The notes below the pieces were generated by a model that saw nothing but the letters and a program-made list of their open reading frames with translations, was not told the origin of the DNA and searched no databases. Below are positions 1-13,300 of a stretch of 64,000 nt of DNA, one piece after another. The position numbers and the translations under genes were made by a program. Position 1 is the first letter of the stretch; each line of letters starts with the position of its first letter. The stretch is from positions 46,716,698 through 46,780,697 of the forward strand of contig JALGQZ010000011.1 of NCBI GenBank assembly GCA_023105745.1, in the 5' to 3' direction. The stretch comes from Austropuccinia psidii. Taxonomy: Eukaryota; Basidiomycota; Pucciniomycetes; Pucciniales; Sphaerophragmiaceae.

Positions 1-284
1 TTTTTTCATGGTGAACTTACTTGTATAGTTTATTTCACATGTTTACTCATTGGTTTCTGAGGTAATCAAGGTTTTATGCCTTTTTATGGCATCTTCACTT
101 TTTTTAAGATAGTAATTCCAATTCCTACAACTGAAATAGGTATTGTGAAGTTTTTTTGTGACCCTTTTGTATATGTGGAAGTATATCACAGGCTCACAAT
201 ATCTGTTGAAAATTTCAAATTAAACATTGTCCAAAGCTAAGAAAAAAGGAATATTCAGATTCTACTAGTTCATAAATGAATGAT

Positions 285-2422
285 TGTGAGGTTTGTCTAT
301 TAAAATCTTGAAAATAGTATCAAATATCAAGAGTACTATGACCTTCCTCAGTAGATGATATAATATAATCAATTACTATAACCACAAATTAATATAATTA
401 TCAAGAATAGTTATATATAAAAAAGAGTTTATTTAGTATTGTATAACTCAATAATAAAACAATCTGAATAATTATGATAAATTATAATCATTCTATTATT
501 GTTATACAAACTTAAAATAATAAAATTAAGAAATATAAAGCTCTTAATGAGACAATTACATGGCTAAAATAATGATGTTTAACCACCCATAAATAATATA
601 TAAATATTATTTATATAAGAAATTATCACACACACTTTGCATAGATAATTCTTATTAAAAAATTCTCTATAAAAAAGCTAATAATAGATAAAAATATGGA
701 GCTTTAGACAAAACTTACTTATAATATTTATTTAAAAAACAAGTTAAACAGCAACAGTTATTATATTAAATAGTGTTTATAAGTGAAAACACACCAAAAT
801 TCAATATTCCAAAAGATAAAAACAATTTCTTTATGATCAAATAATATTTGAGAGTTTTTAAGAGGAATTTGTGGATTTAAAAGATATTTAAGACAATAAT
901 TTTATATTATAAGATATATTGTTTTTTATTAAAAAAATAATCTGATTTCTGTGATTTCAATTCTTCAAATTGAGATAAATAAATAATAAAATACTTAAGA
1001 AAATACTTTAATTATAACATTTTATGTTTAATAAAATATTACTTGTTTAAAATGTTTAATTAATTGGAATGATGATTGGTTATTTGGAAAACAAAGTGAT
1101 GTAAACACTCTTTTTATGCATGCAAAGCAGCTCTGATGATCCATAATCAATATAGAGGGTGTGCTCAGGTCAAAACTGAAAAACAATGGTTCTTAACTTA
1201 AGGCAGCTTATTTTCAATTCGAATTGAAAGCTACCAATTTTATTCTTCACTCCAAGTAACTTGAATCATCTTTTGGATTAATTATTTTAAGCTTTAATAT
1301 AAAATAATTTCATTTATATCAAGGTTCATCACTTTAACAACTTGAAAATAAAGTTTCACACAAAAAGCTGTTGAACTGAATTTTTAATTAATTTTTGCAG
1401 AAATCCTAATTTTCTTCAAGGATAATCGAAATTGTTAATTTCAAGGCTAATTAGCACTTAAACCTGTTCAAGTAATATACTTAAAATTTAATTCATACAC
1501 ATATAACATTAATTTGTAAGCTGTGTGAAATGGTCAAGAAAATCCATTCATAATTGGATTCTTTATGAATATTTGAAGTTATTTCTATTTTTCCACATAA
1601 AATAGAAATACACACCAAACCTTAACTTTTAATATTTTAACTTTAAGGCTTTAAGCTCAATCAAGCTTTCACAGTTCTTGAAACCTTGATTTCAGGCTTA
1701 CATATTGGGATTTACCCTTTGGAAGCTTGAAATTTGTGTCCAAATTAGGATAAACCAGTTTAAACTTTAATATTTGATAAAAGTATACTCTTAAAGCTTA
1801 GATAAGGTTGAAAATACTATAATATAGCTGGACAACCTTAATTGAATCCTTTCAGATGCAAAAAGCTGGGTACGCCAGCTCTGTTTGGTCTTTTTCCTTT
1901 GTCCCACCTTTGTGCATGGATTTTGACCTTTCATTTATTTAAAGACATACTATGGCCTTAAACCCTTTTAAATTGAGCTCATGAAGGATTTGCAGTCTGT
2001 ATGGCAAATCATTAGCCAATTCAGTGAATATACACAACACATCAATTTTAACTATAATTTTGGTAATCTTGCATAAACCTTATGCAAATTTCAATTCAAG
2101 CTTAAAAAAGCTTAAATTTAACAATCTTTAAAAAAATTTAAAAAAGTTTCAATCATACTGTTAGATTCTTAAATCTTCTAATAACATAAGAAATAAACAT
2201 TTCTGGGTATAACACCCTATGGGTCTACCCTAGGTTATTTTTGGTGTAGAATCCAAAAATAACATAATAACTATAGCTTTTTTTATTCAAAAAAGTGTTA
2301 AACTTCTTTTTTGTTATTTTTCATTTTAAATCCAATTGATAAGTCTGTTCAAGGCTAGATCAACTTCATAAACATTTATTTGTGTCCTTAAGGGTATGTC
2401 ATACATATCTCTCAAGCTCACA
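285..2422 (-). repeat. Diverged family-D-like LTR (solo or remnant)
   Basis: The reverse complement of the right end reads TGTGAGCTTGAGAG and then resembles the start of the D1 LTR at 30678 (TGTGAGCCTTGAG followed by a 'cataccc..aaggccaca' stretch). The middle (about 1861-1920) carries a sequence related to the 'gggtaccc..agctctctttgatgtc' block at 31190 and 34560. The left end at about 285 is placed only by weak similarity to the start of D2 (33169). No matching 5-bp duplication was found, so the limits are approximate and the copy is older than D1 and D2. Confidence 0.4.
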
Positions 2423-3101
2423 ATATGTCACAATGCTGTCTGCCAGACCTCAGCAAAGGGAACTCTTGCCGAAAAGGCTATTAAACCGGTTGAAAGACCG
2501 ATTAATACTGGCAAGTTGTAGATCACATTCCACCATGTGACACAATAATGATGTAGTTTTCATCACAATATTCAGGGTATAAGCCTATGAAATCATGGTT
2601 TGAAGTCCAAAATAGTAAATTTCAACAGAAAAGATGAGTTACAAGCAAAATCATCAAAAACAGAGTTTTTATGAGGTAATAAAATCCTCTGTGAAGTTTA
2701 GTAAGGACATTAAAAGCTATTATAATTTACCCTCTGAATTGTTTCAGCATTGAAAAATTAAGAGTTATTAATGATTGAAGTTAAGGCTTAAAAATGATCA
2801 TTTATGATCAATAACTCAAATCTTTTTTTAGTTTAGCAGTTTAATAAGAGATAAAACCAGTGGATATTAGCATTTTATGATTAAAGTAGCTATAATCTAC
2901 AAAATTGAATAATTTTCCAAGCTTATGATCTCAGCAAGTTACAGTTATAGTCATAACTCTAAGAAATGGCCTGATAATGAGATAAAAATGCTTAATAATG
3001 ATGTAATCATTACCAAACCTTAAAATACTGATAAATTCCAGTGGATAACATGAGTACATGTCTACTAGAGGTTATCTGGTCACTAGAAGGAAGTATCTTT
3101 A

Positions 3102-3111
3102 CTATAAAAGG
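3102..3111 (+). promoter_or_regulatory. TATA-like box in an LTR-like stretch
   Basis: CTATAAAAGG lies just upstream of a CT-rich initiator-like run and an A-rich leader (3112-3160), the arrangement seen in retrotransposon LTR promoters. No coding sequence follows. About 2423-3655 may be another worn LTR in the plus direction, but I could not define its ends. Confidence 0.3.
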
Positions 3112-3159
3112 AGCTCTCCCTCTATCTCACCCTCAGACACAAAAAAAACAATCAAACAA

Positions 3160-5300
3160 TAAATAAAAAGGTAAAATCTCTTTCTTCTTAAGTAAACTCT
3201 TATATTATTAAAGACCAAAGTTTTATCTTATAGTCATCACCATTCTATATTTTATTACATCAAATTTTTAGTATCATTTGTTAAATTCTCTTAAAATCTC
3301 TAAATCCACGTAAAAATAGAAAAATTTGTAATCCTTGCTATATCTTATTGTAAATACAATTTAAATAAGTTGTATTTACATTCTTAGGAGTAAATGTATT
3401 CAAAATTATTATTCTAAGTGTTAAAAGCAAGTTATTTTTTTAATATGATATTTCTCTCTAGTATTAATATGTAAATTTAAAATTGGTCATATTATTGTTA
3501 TAAATGGGTTTTATCAATAAATCACAATGTCTTATGCATTTATCAATTTTTTTTAGCATTAATAAGTAGCCATGAATATATTAATTTATCCTATATTAAT
3601 ATATTTATTTTATTATATTATTTCTATAATATAGTTCATGTGAAGAACAACAATGCTAGATTGGGTTTCTGAGATGAGGAAGGTTCATCTAGATCAGTCA
3701 TAAATACTCCCTCAACAAATAATGTTTAAATTTATTCCTTCATTATAATAATTCTTTTTTATTATGATTATTTTCAGCTTTATGACTCATTAAAATTAGG
3801 ACATTCATAGTACAATAAGTAAAATATTAGTAATTTTAATTATTATTTCCTAATCAAACCTTACAGATTCCATGTCTTATTTTGAAATTTGAAAGATCAG
3901 AAGAAACCTAAATTTCTTTTCCCTTTTGAATTTTCAACTCCAACATTAGCTGTCTCAATATAAATGGTGCAAAAGGGTAGCCATTGTAAGAAAGAGTTTC
4001 CCTATTTCAGGGCAAAATTGTTCCAAAAAAGGTTTGTCTAACTTGGAGACCCATTTGATTTTTTTAATGATAAATATATTCAATTTAATATTAAACAACT
4101 GCATTAATATACCAACTTTCTTGATTAGTTCCTGTCCTTAAGAATAAATCAATATGTACAATGGCTATTGATTTTAGTAAAAAAAATATTATTCTTTTTT
4201 TTTACAGGAAATATCAAATTAGTTTCCAATTTTAACTCTCAGAATAAAATAAAATTAAACAAAGAATGAATAGCTTCTTTTAACCTTTTCAAGTAAATTT
4301 TAATTGAAAAAAATTAATAAAGAAATCAATGACACAGAACAAAGCCGGAATACTTAATAGTTTTTATAGAAATATTTAATGGTAACTAAATGAAGAAAAA
4401 AAAACAATCTGAGAATCCTTAATTTTGGTAGGAGTAAAGATTCAAACTTTCGATCTCTATCCGGATTACTTTGGTAATAAAATCAACGTTGAAAGTTGCT
4501 TTGGAACTTTTATTTAACTTTCAAATAGTGAATCTTTAACCATAAGCTTCATTATCAAAGAAATCCAGGAAAAAATCCTTTTTTTTGCTTTTATCTAAAA
4601 TCGATCAAGTCTTCCCATTAAAAAGTTATGAAAACTGACAATTCAAATATCAATTGATGATTTTTTTTCCCTTCAAATTGACCCAAATGATCAAATTAAC
4701 ATCTTTAGTCCAAACAAAGAAACTCGATTTTTTCATAACTTCATAAGGCTCCCAAACAATAATTAAACTAAAAAATAAACTCATAAAATTTAGTATAAAA
4801 AACCCAAGAACTTTCAAAACATTTATATGAAGTTGTTAAATACTTATTGTGTGTTTTTATTGTAAACTTATTCATTATGATGATTATTTGACATTTCTTC
4901 TATTGTATTAAATGTATGTTTTGAATTGCTCAGAAATCTTAATTAATATTTAAATTCAAATATTAAGTTATTCAAAAAAAGGTAAAAAACATTTTTGAGT
5001 AATAATAAGTTGATTCATCAAAAAATTCAAAAACTTATTAAATAGATGTGACAATATTATTAATGTAAAAGAAGGTGTATATACTTGAGTTAGCTTGATA
5101 TTCTGACCATTTTGTCTCCCTTTATAAGAAAATAAACCTTCATGAAACTTTCTAATGGTTTTCAAGGAAATTTGTTCGACTTAATTAGTACTTAGAAGAT
5201 TTTGAGTCGTGAAAAATTAATTATCAATTTCATCTTGAAGTAATTCTAATGAATTAAACCGCTAGTTTATTTTCCCTATTATTTTCTCCATATCTGTTGG
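3160..5300. other. AT-rich gene-free stretch
   Basis: No reading frame with family resemblance was found here, only AT-rich sequence with homopolymers. The small open frame on the minus strand near 4968-5165 has no motif and reads like chance. Nothing else supportable was seen. Confidence 0.5.
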
Positions 5301-5871
5301 AGAAATAGATTAACCACTTATTGACTGTTGAAAAGCAGCCTGCGCTCGAATTGGACGTGTTTTTATATTATTGAACCTTCATTTCCCAAGTTCAAGATTT
5401 AGATAGTTCTATGACCTACTACACTAAAAATTACGTAATAGTAGGAAATGTAGAAAACTTTCATGACAAGATCATGGAACTGAAATTTGAATTTCAAATA
5501 ATTTTTTCATTCAAAACGGACACAAACCATCGCTGATTACTACAATTTCAATTTCGAGTTTCCTGTCGAATACACATCAAAAGTAAATGACTACAACAAA
5601 AAAAACTCTAAAGTGTCCAAATTAAAAACAAAAGCGTTCCGTTTCCCTTTTACACGTGCAACAGGGGGAAGATTTTGAAAATGAAGTCTCACTAACAAGG
5701 AGAACTAAGTACTTCGTGATGAAAAGCTCGACTTATCTAAAGGAAAGTTATTTGATTTTTATACAAGGAAACGAATTTTTCTTTGGGTACAGATTTTGGA
5801 GCTTTGAATCCAAAATGAAAAGACTAAGGCGAATCGATGAAGTGTTTATCAATCCCCAACTGAAATCGAGT

Positions 5872-7100
5872 TCAGATATAGCTAGGTATTGAGCAAGAAA
5901 TGTTTTGAAGGTTTATTTGGTCAAATAAAGGTGCTCCACTGTTTTTGGATCCGGAGAAAGTACCGTGGGAAAATTTTTGGTGATGCTTGGAGATCTCGTC
6001 TGCTGCCCTTTGTTTGTATGTTGATGACAACCAAGATTGGTGATCACGGTGAAGGCGTTTTGAAAACGAAGTCTGGTTTAATAAGCTTTTTGATTTGGCC
6101 GAGAAATGAAGGTTTTGAATGGAAACTTCTTTATTTTTAGAGCAACCTTTGACAAGCAAATGTCTTTTCAAGGCATCTTTGCGTGAAAAGGCTTTCTCAC
6201 ACCATTCACAGGGGAAGGCTATGGAAGGTAGTATCAAACTTATTAGTATTCTGTATGACCAAATAATCTGAGTAAGTTGGGCTTACGCTTGATCGCTAAG
6301 TGAATGCGGGCATGCCTTTTGAGATCATGATTTCGACTAAAACTAGCGGTACACTTGTCGCACTTGAAAGGACGTTCAGAACAGTACGTGGGTGTTTTAG
6401 CATTAGTTTTTAAGAATTTCTCATATAGAGCAGGCTGATAAGGTTCTGGCTGCGCTAAATATCCAGTGTTTGGATGGGAGAAGCCCATTTCCTGAGGTTC
6501 TGGGGGCCCGGTTAGTTGGTATGGTGAAGTCACCTTATTTTCAGGTTCACGATTATAGACATCAGTAGGTTGTAGGTGGCCGTGAAAGCTTGAAGTGAAT
6601 GACGAGTACTCCGGTGAGGCGTAAGACTGAATGTTGGGAAAAGAATACCTTTTTTCATCATTAAGCGTATAACGCGGGGGAGACGAATTGATTGATGTAG
6701 TCCTTAGACGAGCGGGGAACTTTCCCTCATGTTGCATAGATTCAGATTCGAAATTCGCCACTGGACTATAGCCGTCATAAAAACGAACACCGACATATGG
6801 CTCAATGAATGGTGCAGACTCGACCATGTCTGATAATGGGAAAGGAGAAAGCGGGCTGCTAGTTAGAGTACTGTAGCTTAAGTCAAAAGTTTCAGAAGGA
6901 CCATAACATTCGGTAAGCTGGGGGGGGAAAGCTGGTCCTAATTGAGGAGTATTTCCAAAAGAGATAATTAAAGAATGAGATGGAATAGAAAGAAACTGGT
7001 CAGAATTCCTAGGACGGCCGAATAAGGAATCTAGTCAAGAAAAATCACCTGAGAAGGCTTCCCAAGGAGCCTCTAGGCTAGTGCAACTTCTTTCTGACAT
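5872..7100 (-). CDS. C2H2 zinc-finger transcription factor, spliced
   Basis: Likely a nuclear DNA-binding regulator with two adjacent C-terminal fingers. Finger 1 is C-x2-C-x12-H-x3-H, preceded by ERPFKCDKC. Finger 2 is C-x2-C-x12-H-x5-C and contains FSRKDALKRH. The linker HLAIK-P-FPC is restored only by removing the 68-nt intron at 6219-6286. The pairing 'RNHDLKRH ... SRKDALKRH' is a common fungal C2H2 type. The N-terminal part is rich in Ser, Pro, Tyr and Thr, as in activation regions. Exons in my model are 7100-7049, 6937-6287 and 6218-5872, giving 349 residues, with the ATG at 7100-7098. Without the first intron (6938-7048) the same frame meets one TGA at 7037-7035. The alternative start is the ATG at 6827. 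It is the only gene here with normal CpG content. The specific target or pathway is not recognisable. Confidence 0.72.
6219..6286 (-). other. Spliceosomal intron inside the zinc-finger linker
   Basis: On the minus strand the intron starts GTAAGC, has a perfect TACTAAT-type branch site 27-30 nt before its end (AGAATACTAATAAG) and ends CCATAG. Splicing joins AAG-C to CC-TTC and restores the conserved K-P-F linker between the fingers. The length is typical for a fungal intron. Confidence 0.87.
6938..7048 (-). other. Candidate first intron of the zinc-finger gene
   Basis: The minus-strand boundaries are TCAG|GTGATT and CAATTAG|GACC, 111 nt, phase 1, with a pyrimidine-rich middle. Removing it deletes the in-frame TGA at 7037-7035 and keeps the frame. 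The donor is not the usual GTAAGT and no clear branch site was seen, so a true nonsense codon (CGA to TGA at a CpG) is the rival explanation. Confidence 0.4.
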
Positions 7101-9530
7101 GGTTGAAGCAAGCAAAAATACTACACGAAACAAAGTAAGGCTTGTGATTGCCAAGTATGGCTTGAAAATAAAGAACAAATTGTGCTATTGAAAGCCTCCT
7201 AACAAAAGTAACTAGAAACAAACAGTTGGAGAGAATGGGTACAGCCACGACGGTGGTATCTGATGTTTATAAGCAAAGATAGTTGCGGTCAGATTTTTGG
7301 TCCTAAGAGAAGGCCCATATAAAACTTCAAAGCGCAACCTTGTAGGACCCTGCCGAAGGACCTTCCAAGGCTTACTGAGTAGGTATGACTGAGGTCCCTT
7401 TTGCAAGTTTACAACATCCTGGTTTGCAATATTCTTCAGATTTCCAACCTCTAATACATCGCAACGGATTTAATTAATCAAAAGATGGGTTCTATACACA
7501 TTTTACTGTACTGTACAGTACAGCGGTTACTCTCGGTACAGAGTCAGACATCAGTTTTCGGGCTGACCGTCCGACCGACTGTGTTGAATTGAACTGATGT
7601 CTACCTCTCCGATTAAATCAGGAAGTATGGAAGATTGCGAATAGGGCGTGTTTTGAGCTGTCTGACGTCGTGTCTCTTGGTAGGATACTTCTTTTATCTT
7701 CTCAAAATGTGGTTCTAATGCAGTCCCCAACGGGTTCAGGTTACTAACACGTGGGTGTTGAATTGATTGAAACTGATTTTGTACTGTACACCAACTTTTT
7801 CGTACAACTTCACGGTGATGCCGATTCTGGAGACACCAAGACTTAAGACTAGATTGATTCTATTACAGCGGGCGTTTTTTTTGTAAATCATAATTCTGTA
7901 TTTTATAATCTTTCTGGAGTAAACTATCCATAGCAGAAAGGTATGGTATAACTGCATGTTGTACAGGTATAAACTGTACTACTGTATACAACTGTGCAGA
8001 CTGAGTTGACTTTTGGCCAAATGTTTGTTTTCTTACTTATAAATGGAAGATTTGAATACTCCAAGACAATGCCACTCAAATTGGTTAATTAGGTGGAGCA
8101 ATACTGAGGTCTGGCGTTTACCTTCAAGCGTCAATTAACAATCAATGGGCAGTGCGGGAAGTGTGGGCAGTGTATATATATATATTTATATATACTTTTA
8201 CGCATTAACGAATCCTGGTAAGTTCGTCGAATGAGTTCAAAGTCAATGTCCTAGACGACATGACAAGACTGCAACTACATTCACTGCATGACTTCGCCGA
8301 GGCGTTTTCAATAGAAACTTATGAAAGTCAAATGTAGGCCAATGGAAGTAAATATCAAGCTTCAGGCCACAGGATTTTGTCGCCGATTCCGCATGTAGTG
8401 CAGTGGTGTGTGTGTGTGCCTATATGGAGCAGTGCTTTCAATGCACTGTGCGCCTGCACCCACAGTTACAGTATGTTGTAATAGAATACTGCATATTCTG
8501 ATTATACAAAAATCGTCTCAAAGGCAACCAAAGCCAGCTCTTGCGATTAGGCGGTCGATAAGATATCTTGCCTTGCGTACGGCATGGGAAGCAGCACGGA
8601 AACATGAGGCGCTGAATCTGCCATAAATGAAGATGAGCCATGAAGAGAAACCCCTAACTTGCAAGATTTAAGGGCAGCAGTTGTCAAGCACTTTTCAATC
8701 AAACCAAAACAAAGACCGTTCTCTTTCGGCTCCGGAAAATAATCATTACATACCCACAAGATGAAGGCTATATGCATTCAGGCCGTGGGTCTGATGGGGC
8801 GCAGGTCACCGAAAATGCCTCGAATTAGAAAGCATGAGTGGTATCTTGAGTGTGATCACTACAGCCATCCAGCTGTATCGCGCTTCATTGCTCTCCACCC
8901 TCAGAGACGCAAGAGCCAACGCATTCAGAATACTGCTCGTTCCTCTGAGGCTTGGCCGCAATAACAACGGTCGTCAACTCAAGAACTCCCCATCTGGTCG
9001 GAGGCTACTGCCATGGCTGCCATGGCTCATGATGGTTGGCGACGCGTGCTTCGGATCATCGGATCGGAGCTGCCCGCGGAATCTAGGTGGGCCCTTGGGT
9101 AGGGCCACCGGTCCGGGCCAGGCAGACCAGAGCCCGAGATGCGCTTGGCCTTATCATTACTTGCGCTGAAACTTTTGTCTTGGTCTATCTGTCCCCCCTA
9201 TCTAGCTTCCATGCTCTTATCTCCGTCCGCCCCTGGATTTGTCATTGGAGAAAATTGGGTGGTTATCACCAGATTCGAATGGCAAGCTCATATCATGTAT
9301 TATACGTCAAAGTTTTAATGTTGTGTAACGTGCTACTTCTCAGAGCAGCTCTAATAACACAACAGTTATCTAGTCTTTTTGTGGAAACATTTGCACCATA
9401 CGTATTCTCTACCGGAAATTTCCCTCTAGGAAATACAAACACTTCTTCTGAAAGTGTCAGTTTTTCATGACAACTTGATTCAAAGCATCTAGTTTGTTTC
9501 CAAGTTTTGAACCACCACATCAATTTATAG
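7101..9530. other. CpG-retaining upstream region, no confident gene
   Basis: This is upstream of the zinc-finger gene. It holds many CpGs and GC-richer patches (for example 9040-9140) unlike the repeats. Several short frames on both strands (8408-9523) overlap each other and show no motif, so I do not call them. A (TA)-rich run at about 8173-8196 could be a TATA-like element. A small or spliced gene could be hidden at 8.7-9.5 kb, but I cannot support one. Confidence 0.4.
7506..8002. promoter_or_regulatory. Cluster of GTAC-core palindromes upstream of the zinc-finger gene
   Basis: An 18-bp perfect palindrome, CTGTACTGTACAGTACAG, sits at 7506-7523. Further TGTAC/GTACA copies follow near 7537, at 7779-7790 and at about 7955-8000. 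The cluster lies 400-900 bp upstream of the ATG at 7100. Regulatory function is inferred from clustering and symmetry only. Confidence 0.3.
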
Positions 9531-12500
9531 CCACTTAAATAAGCAATATCGCCTTACTTTTGGTCTTATGACCGATGAAAAGTATTCAACAAATTAATTT
9601 CTGACTGAAAGCTCATTTTATTTTACTTTATTAAAACTTCGGACCATGTAAAAGTTCTAAATTTCTGTGGATTTTTCGTTGTTGGCCTTAACCAGGCCTT
9701 AAACTTCTCTTGCTTTTGTAAGAAATTTACCTCCATAATGATAAGCAAAATGAAAGGGGAAAATATAAAATTTTCTTATTTATGTTAAGAATCAAATAAT
9801 TAAAGGCGAAATGTGAATTATTCATGGGAGCAGCGTTACGTAAAATGGGACTGTAAATCATGAAATGTCAATTCCTGATTTCCTATATATCTTACTTATC
9901 GAGAAGTGTCAGCTCTTGGCGACGTGATGAAAAGTTTAAAATATCATTGTAGCAGGAGTCACTCCTGCATAGATCTAGTAATACACTATGTGTAATGTGA
10001 GTAGCAATGCCACAATCGCGCAGTTGAGATTTTAACTCCTAATCACGGCTCAATTTCTGATCTTTTATATATTTACCTCGTACTCTCTAAATATGCCGGA
10101 TTGGACGGTTAATTACAACAAATATCTTATTACTATATCTGATAATTTGATTAGTTTAGAATGCTTCACCCTATCGAAAACTAGCCCGAAATATTTCTAG
10201 CTCAACCTATTATAAAAAAGATGCAGTAGAAAATTCATAAAAATCCAAAGGTTCTGTCTCCAGAGAAAATATTTGCTATCATTAATGCACTTCAAATGTA
10301 ATTCCCTATCTTCAACTCAGAACAAGACGAAAACGTGGCTTAAATGAAACCTTTTGGTTATACCTCTCATCAACCTCCTTGTATTCCCAATTGCCACATA
10401 TCCCCAAATATTCATTCAGTATAAAACCTTCTTTACCTATGTTTCTCTAAATTTATTTAATCAAATTAAAAATGTATTCTCACCAGGAAGACATTTTCAG
10501 AGGTTATGTATGTCTTAAATATTATTTTACTTAGTTCCAAACACTTTCAATATATTAAATACAAATTTCAACATGATCTTCTCCATTTGTAATATCTCTG
10601 GGAGCCTTTAAAAACTGAGAATCAACACATAAAAACAATTTAACATTGGAAAAATCCATTTAAGCTTTCCCCTTTTGTTAAAGAGGTAGAGGTTTTCTCA
10701 ATTATCACATACTCTCCCATTTTCGAGGTAAATCATAAGCCCTTTAATAAATTATCTACAAAATTATTCGCGACTTCTTCAGAAAAGTGTTATGGATATT
10801 TTTAATAAAATACGGCTTTTTTCATTTGATATTTGTCAGCAAAGATTGACCCCTCTTCGAATTTACGAAATGAAATCTGGTGTTGAAGGTTATACCAAAT
10901 AGAAAATCTTCCCAATATTCCAAAGAAAATCTTGAAAGTCTGTTTTAATGTCTTGGAGCTTAATCCTACCAGCTATTTGAAACTTTTCACCGGGGCCTTA
11001 TTTTACGATAATAAGCTGCTATAAGAATTACAAATAACGCGTTCTTTTACCAAGTGATTTTTCTCATATAAAGAAGATACACCCCTAGAGAATGACTAAA
11101 TAACCCATTTCTTTATAATTTTTAACATTAAATAAAAATTATTGTGAGGGTGAATGTATTGAAAAGTAATGATTATGAAAAGTTACTATCAATCATTGAT
11201 AAACAATTCAACACCTCTATATTAAAAATCCTCATTTTTAGGTATTGAAGAATTTCCCTCTCAAAGATTCCTTTAGTGGACTGAAAAATATCCATCACTA
11301 TCTCACAGGCTGAAATTCAGTATCACCAGTAAAAAATAAATCCTGTTTTAGAAGGTCTAAAGATAATTCTCAGATAAATGATAGTATGCTTTGAGATGCA
11401 TATTACTGTTTCCCTATATAATAATGTCCAAAGAGCTTATAGTAGTAGGCAAAAAAATTAAATCTATATTTCATGATTATAAAATAAATTTTGAATATTA
11501 TCCAATTTCCTATTATAGAGTGTAAGCATTATTCCAATTCATAATAGCCTTTTTTGATATCAACCCTGAAGTCTTTGTGATCTTTCACTAATTTTTGAAG
11601 ATTACATTAAATGGAATAAACCTGATTATACTATCAATTAATTTAGAAAATAGATGATGATTTGAAGTTAAAAGCGCAATTATTACTAAATTATCTTCAA
11701 TATTAAGAAACCCTATGAAATAAAATAAGAAAATAAGACAATTAATCATTAATGCTTTATTTATAACTGGTACTAAAAACAGAATCAAGAAGATGTCTAT
11801 GAGATGAGTTTTTCTAAAATTCCAAACCCATACCAGTAGGTTAGCTCAGAGCTTTAAGTTTTTTGGCCACAATATATGGATATTATTTCACATTTTGTTC
11901 AATTTTTTTTTCATTTTAGTGATCAAAACAAACCAACATATCCATAATTTGTAAATTTCCTTGTAATAGTTACTCATAGAACCTTTCAATCTCATTAAAT
12001 TTTTATTGATAATTTTATTCACATTCCATTTCTATTTGAATTAGAATCAAAACATCAAATATAAAATATGAACTAATCAATATTGCTTCAATAACATTGA
12101 CAAAAGTCAAAAATTTCAGTAAGTTTATTTACAATAGCTTTGTCCCATATTAAAAACACATAATAGAAACTGTAATTATAGATACAAGGTAGATAATTAA
12201 ATAAGGTATAAAAGATTCAAGATATTATTTAATTTATCTCAAAGGCTTAAAAATGAAAAAATATATCTAGTAGGATTTACCGTACCAGATTAGCTTAATG
12301 GACCATAAAATCCTTTTCTTAGCCAGATATACATTGAATCAAGTGATTTTTTCACTCTTCAAAAAAGAGTATCAGCTAAATAAGGATAAAATATTCTAAA
12401 GTTTTTCTTAAGTTGAAGTGCAGAAATAGCTTAGTTTTGATATGCTACTTCACTTTTCTATCCAACATTGAAAAATAAAATATGTCAACAATTTTTTTTT

Positions 12501-12720
12501 TTGATTTTTTTTTATTAATTTCTTTTTTTATAACCTTAATTGATTGTTTTTATAATTTTATATAAGTAGAAAAAAATGGATCATAAAGCACAAAGGGTAA
12601 GCTTTAACATGAGGATGCATAAAAATTAAATTTTATGGAAGAGTTACAGAATGATAAGTTGAATAGTTGAATATCATAAAAGAAAATCATCTTATAATAA
12701 CCAGGATTTATTTTCATTTC
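9531..12720. other. AT-rich gene-free stretch
   Basis: No frame with recognisable residues, no LTR ends and no RNA gene could be supported. Long A and T runs occur around 12490-12540. Confidence 0.5.
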
Positions 12721-12721
12721 C

Positions 12722-13300
12722 TTCAGGGTGGGTCTTTGTGGGAGCTTTAATAATTTTAGTACAAGCTATTAATTAACTGCAGCATGGAAACTATTATTAC
12801 AAATAATATTGAAGGACTCTACTATTGATAATTAGTGTTTATTAATATGTTGAGGACCCTGGTTGCTTAAATTAAATATCAATTGAAAATCAAGGCCACT
12901 AAAATAGGTAAGATTTCAAATTATATCACTCTTATTCTAGGGGTACTACTGTTATGAGAAATTTTACCATGTAAGAATACCAAAAAATGAAAATGAGGTT
13001 CTTTTACAGTGAAAGAAGGCATGATTTTATTCCTTTTGGGTGCTTTGAGGAACTGGGAGGCTCTTCACATCTCTGAAAAGTGAAATTATTCACTCAGGAG
13101 GCTCAATTGTGACTCTATACCATCAATTGTGATTTCAGTATAGTCAAAATGGTGGCTTTGGGACCAAAAAGGATCATCCTGAAACAATACAGGGTGAAAA
13201 AATGCTTCACATGAAGGGTGGATGGCATGACCCCCTTGTGAATGCACATTCTAAAATATGACATTTGTAAGACAGAGATGACCTTTCATGAGTTAAAAAT
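12722..13300 (-). repeat. Old family-A-like LTR remnant
   Basis: The plus-strand order of short matches follows the minus-oriented LTR of C1 (38701-39200). These include CAGGGTGG..TCT, a 'tttaccatgtaagaat' block, paired 'gtgaaa..ttcac' blocks and 'acagggtgaaa'. Divergence is heavy and the ends are not intact. Confidence 0.4.

Noticed and set aside
8408..9523. Small proteins encoded at 8.4-9.5 kb
   Set aside because: Six or more short frames on both strands overlap each other with no motif, typical of GC-richer DNA. None is supported.
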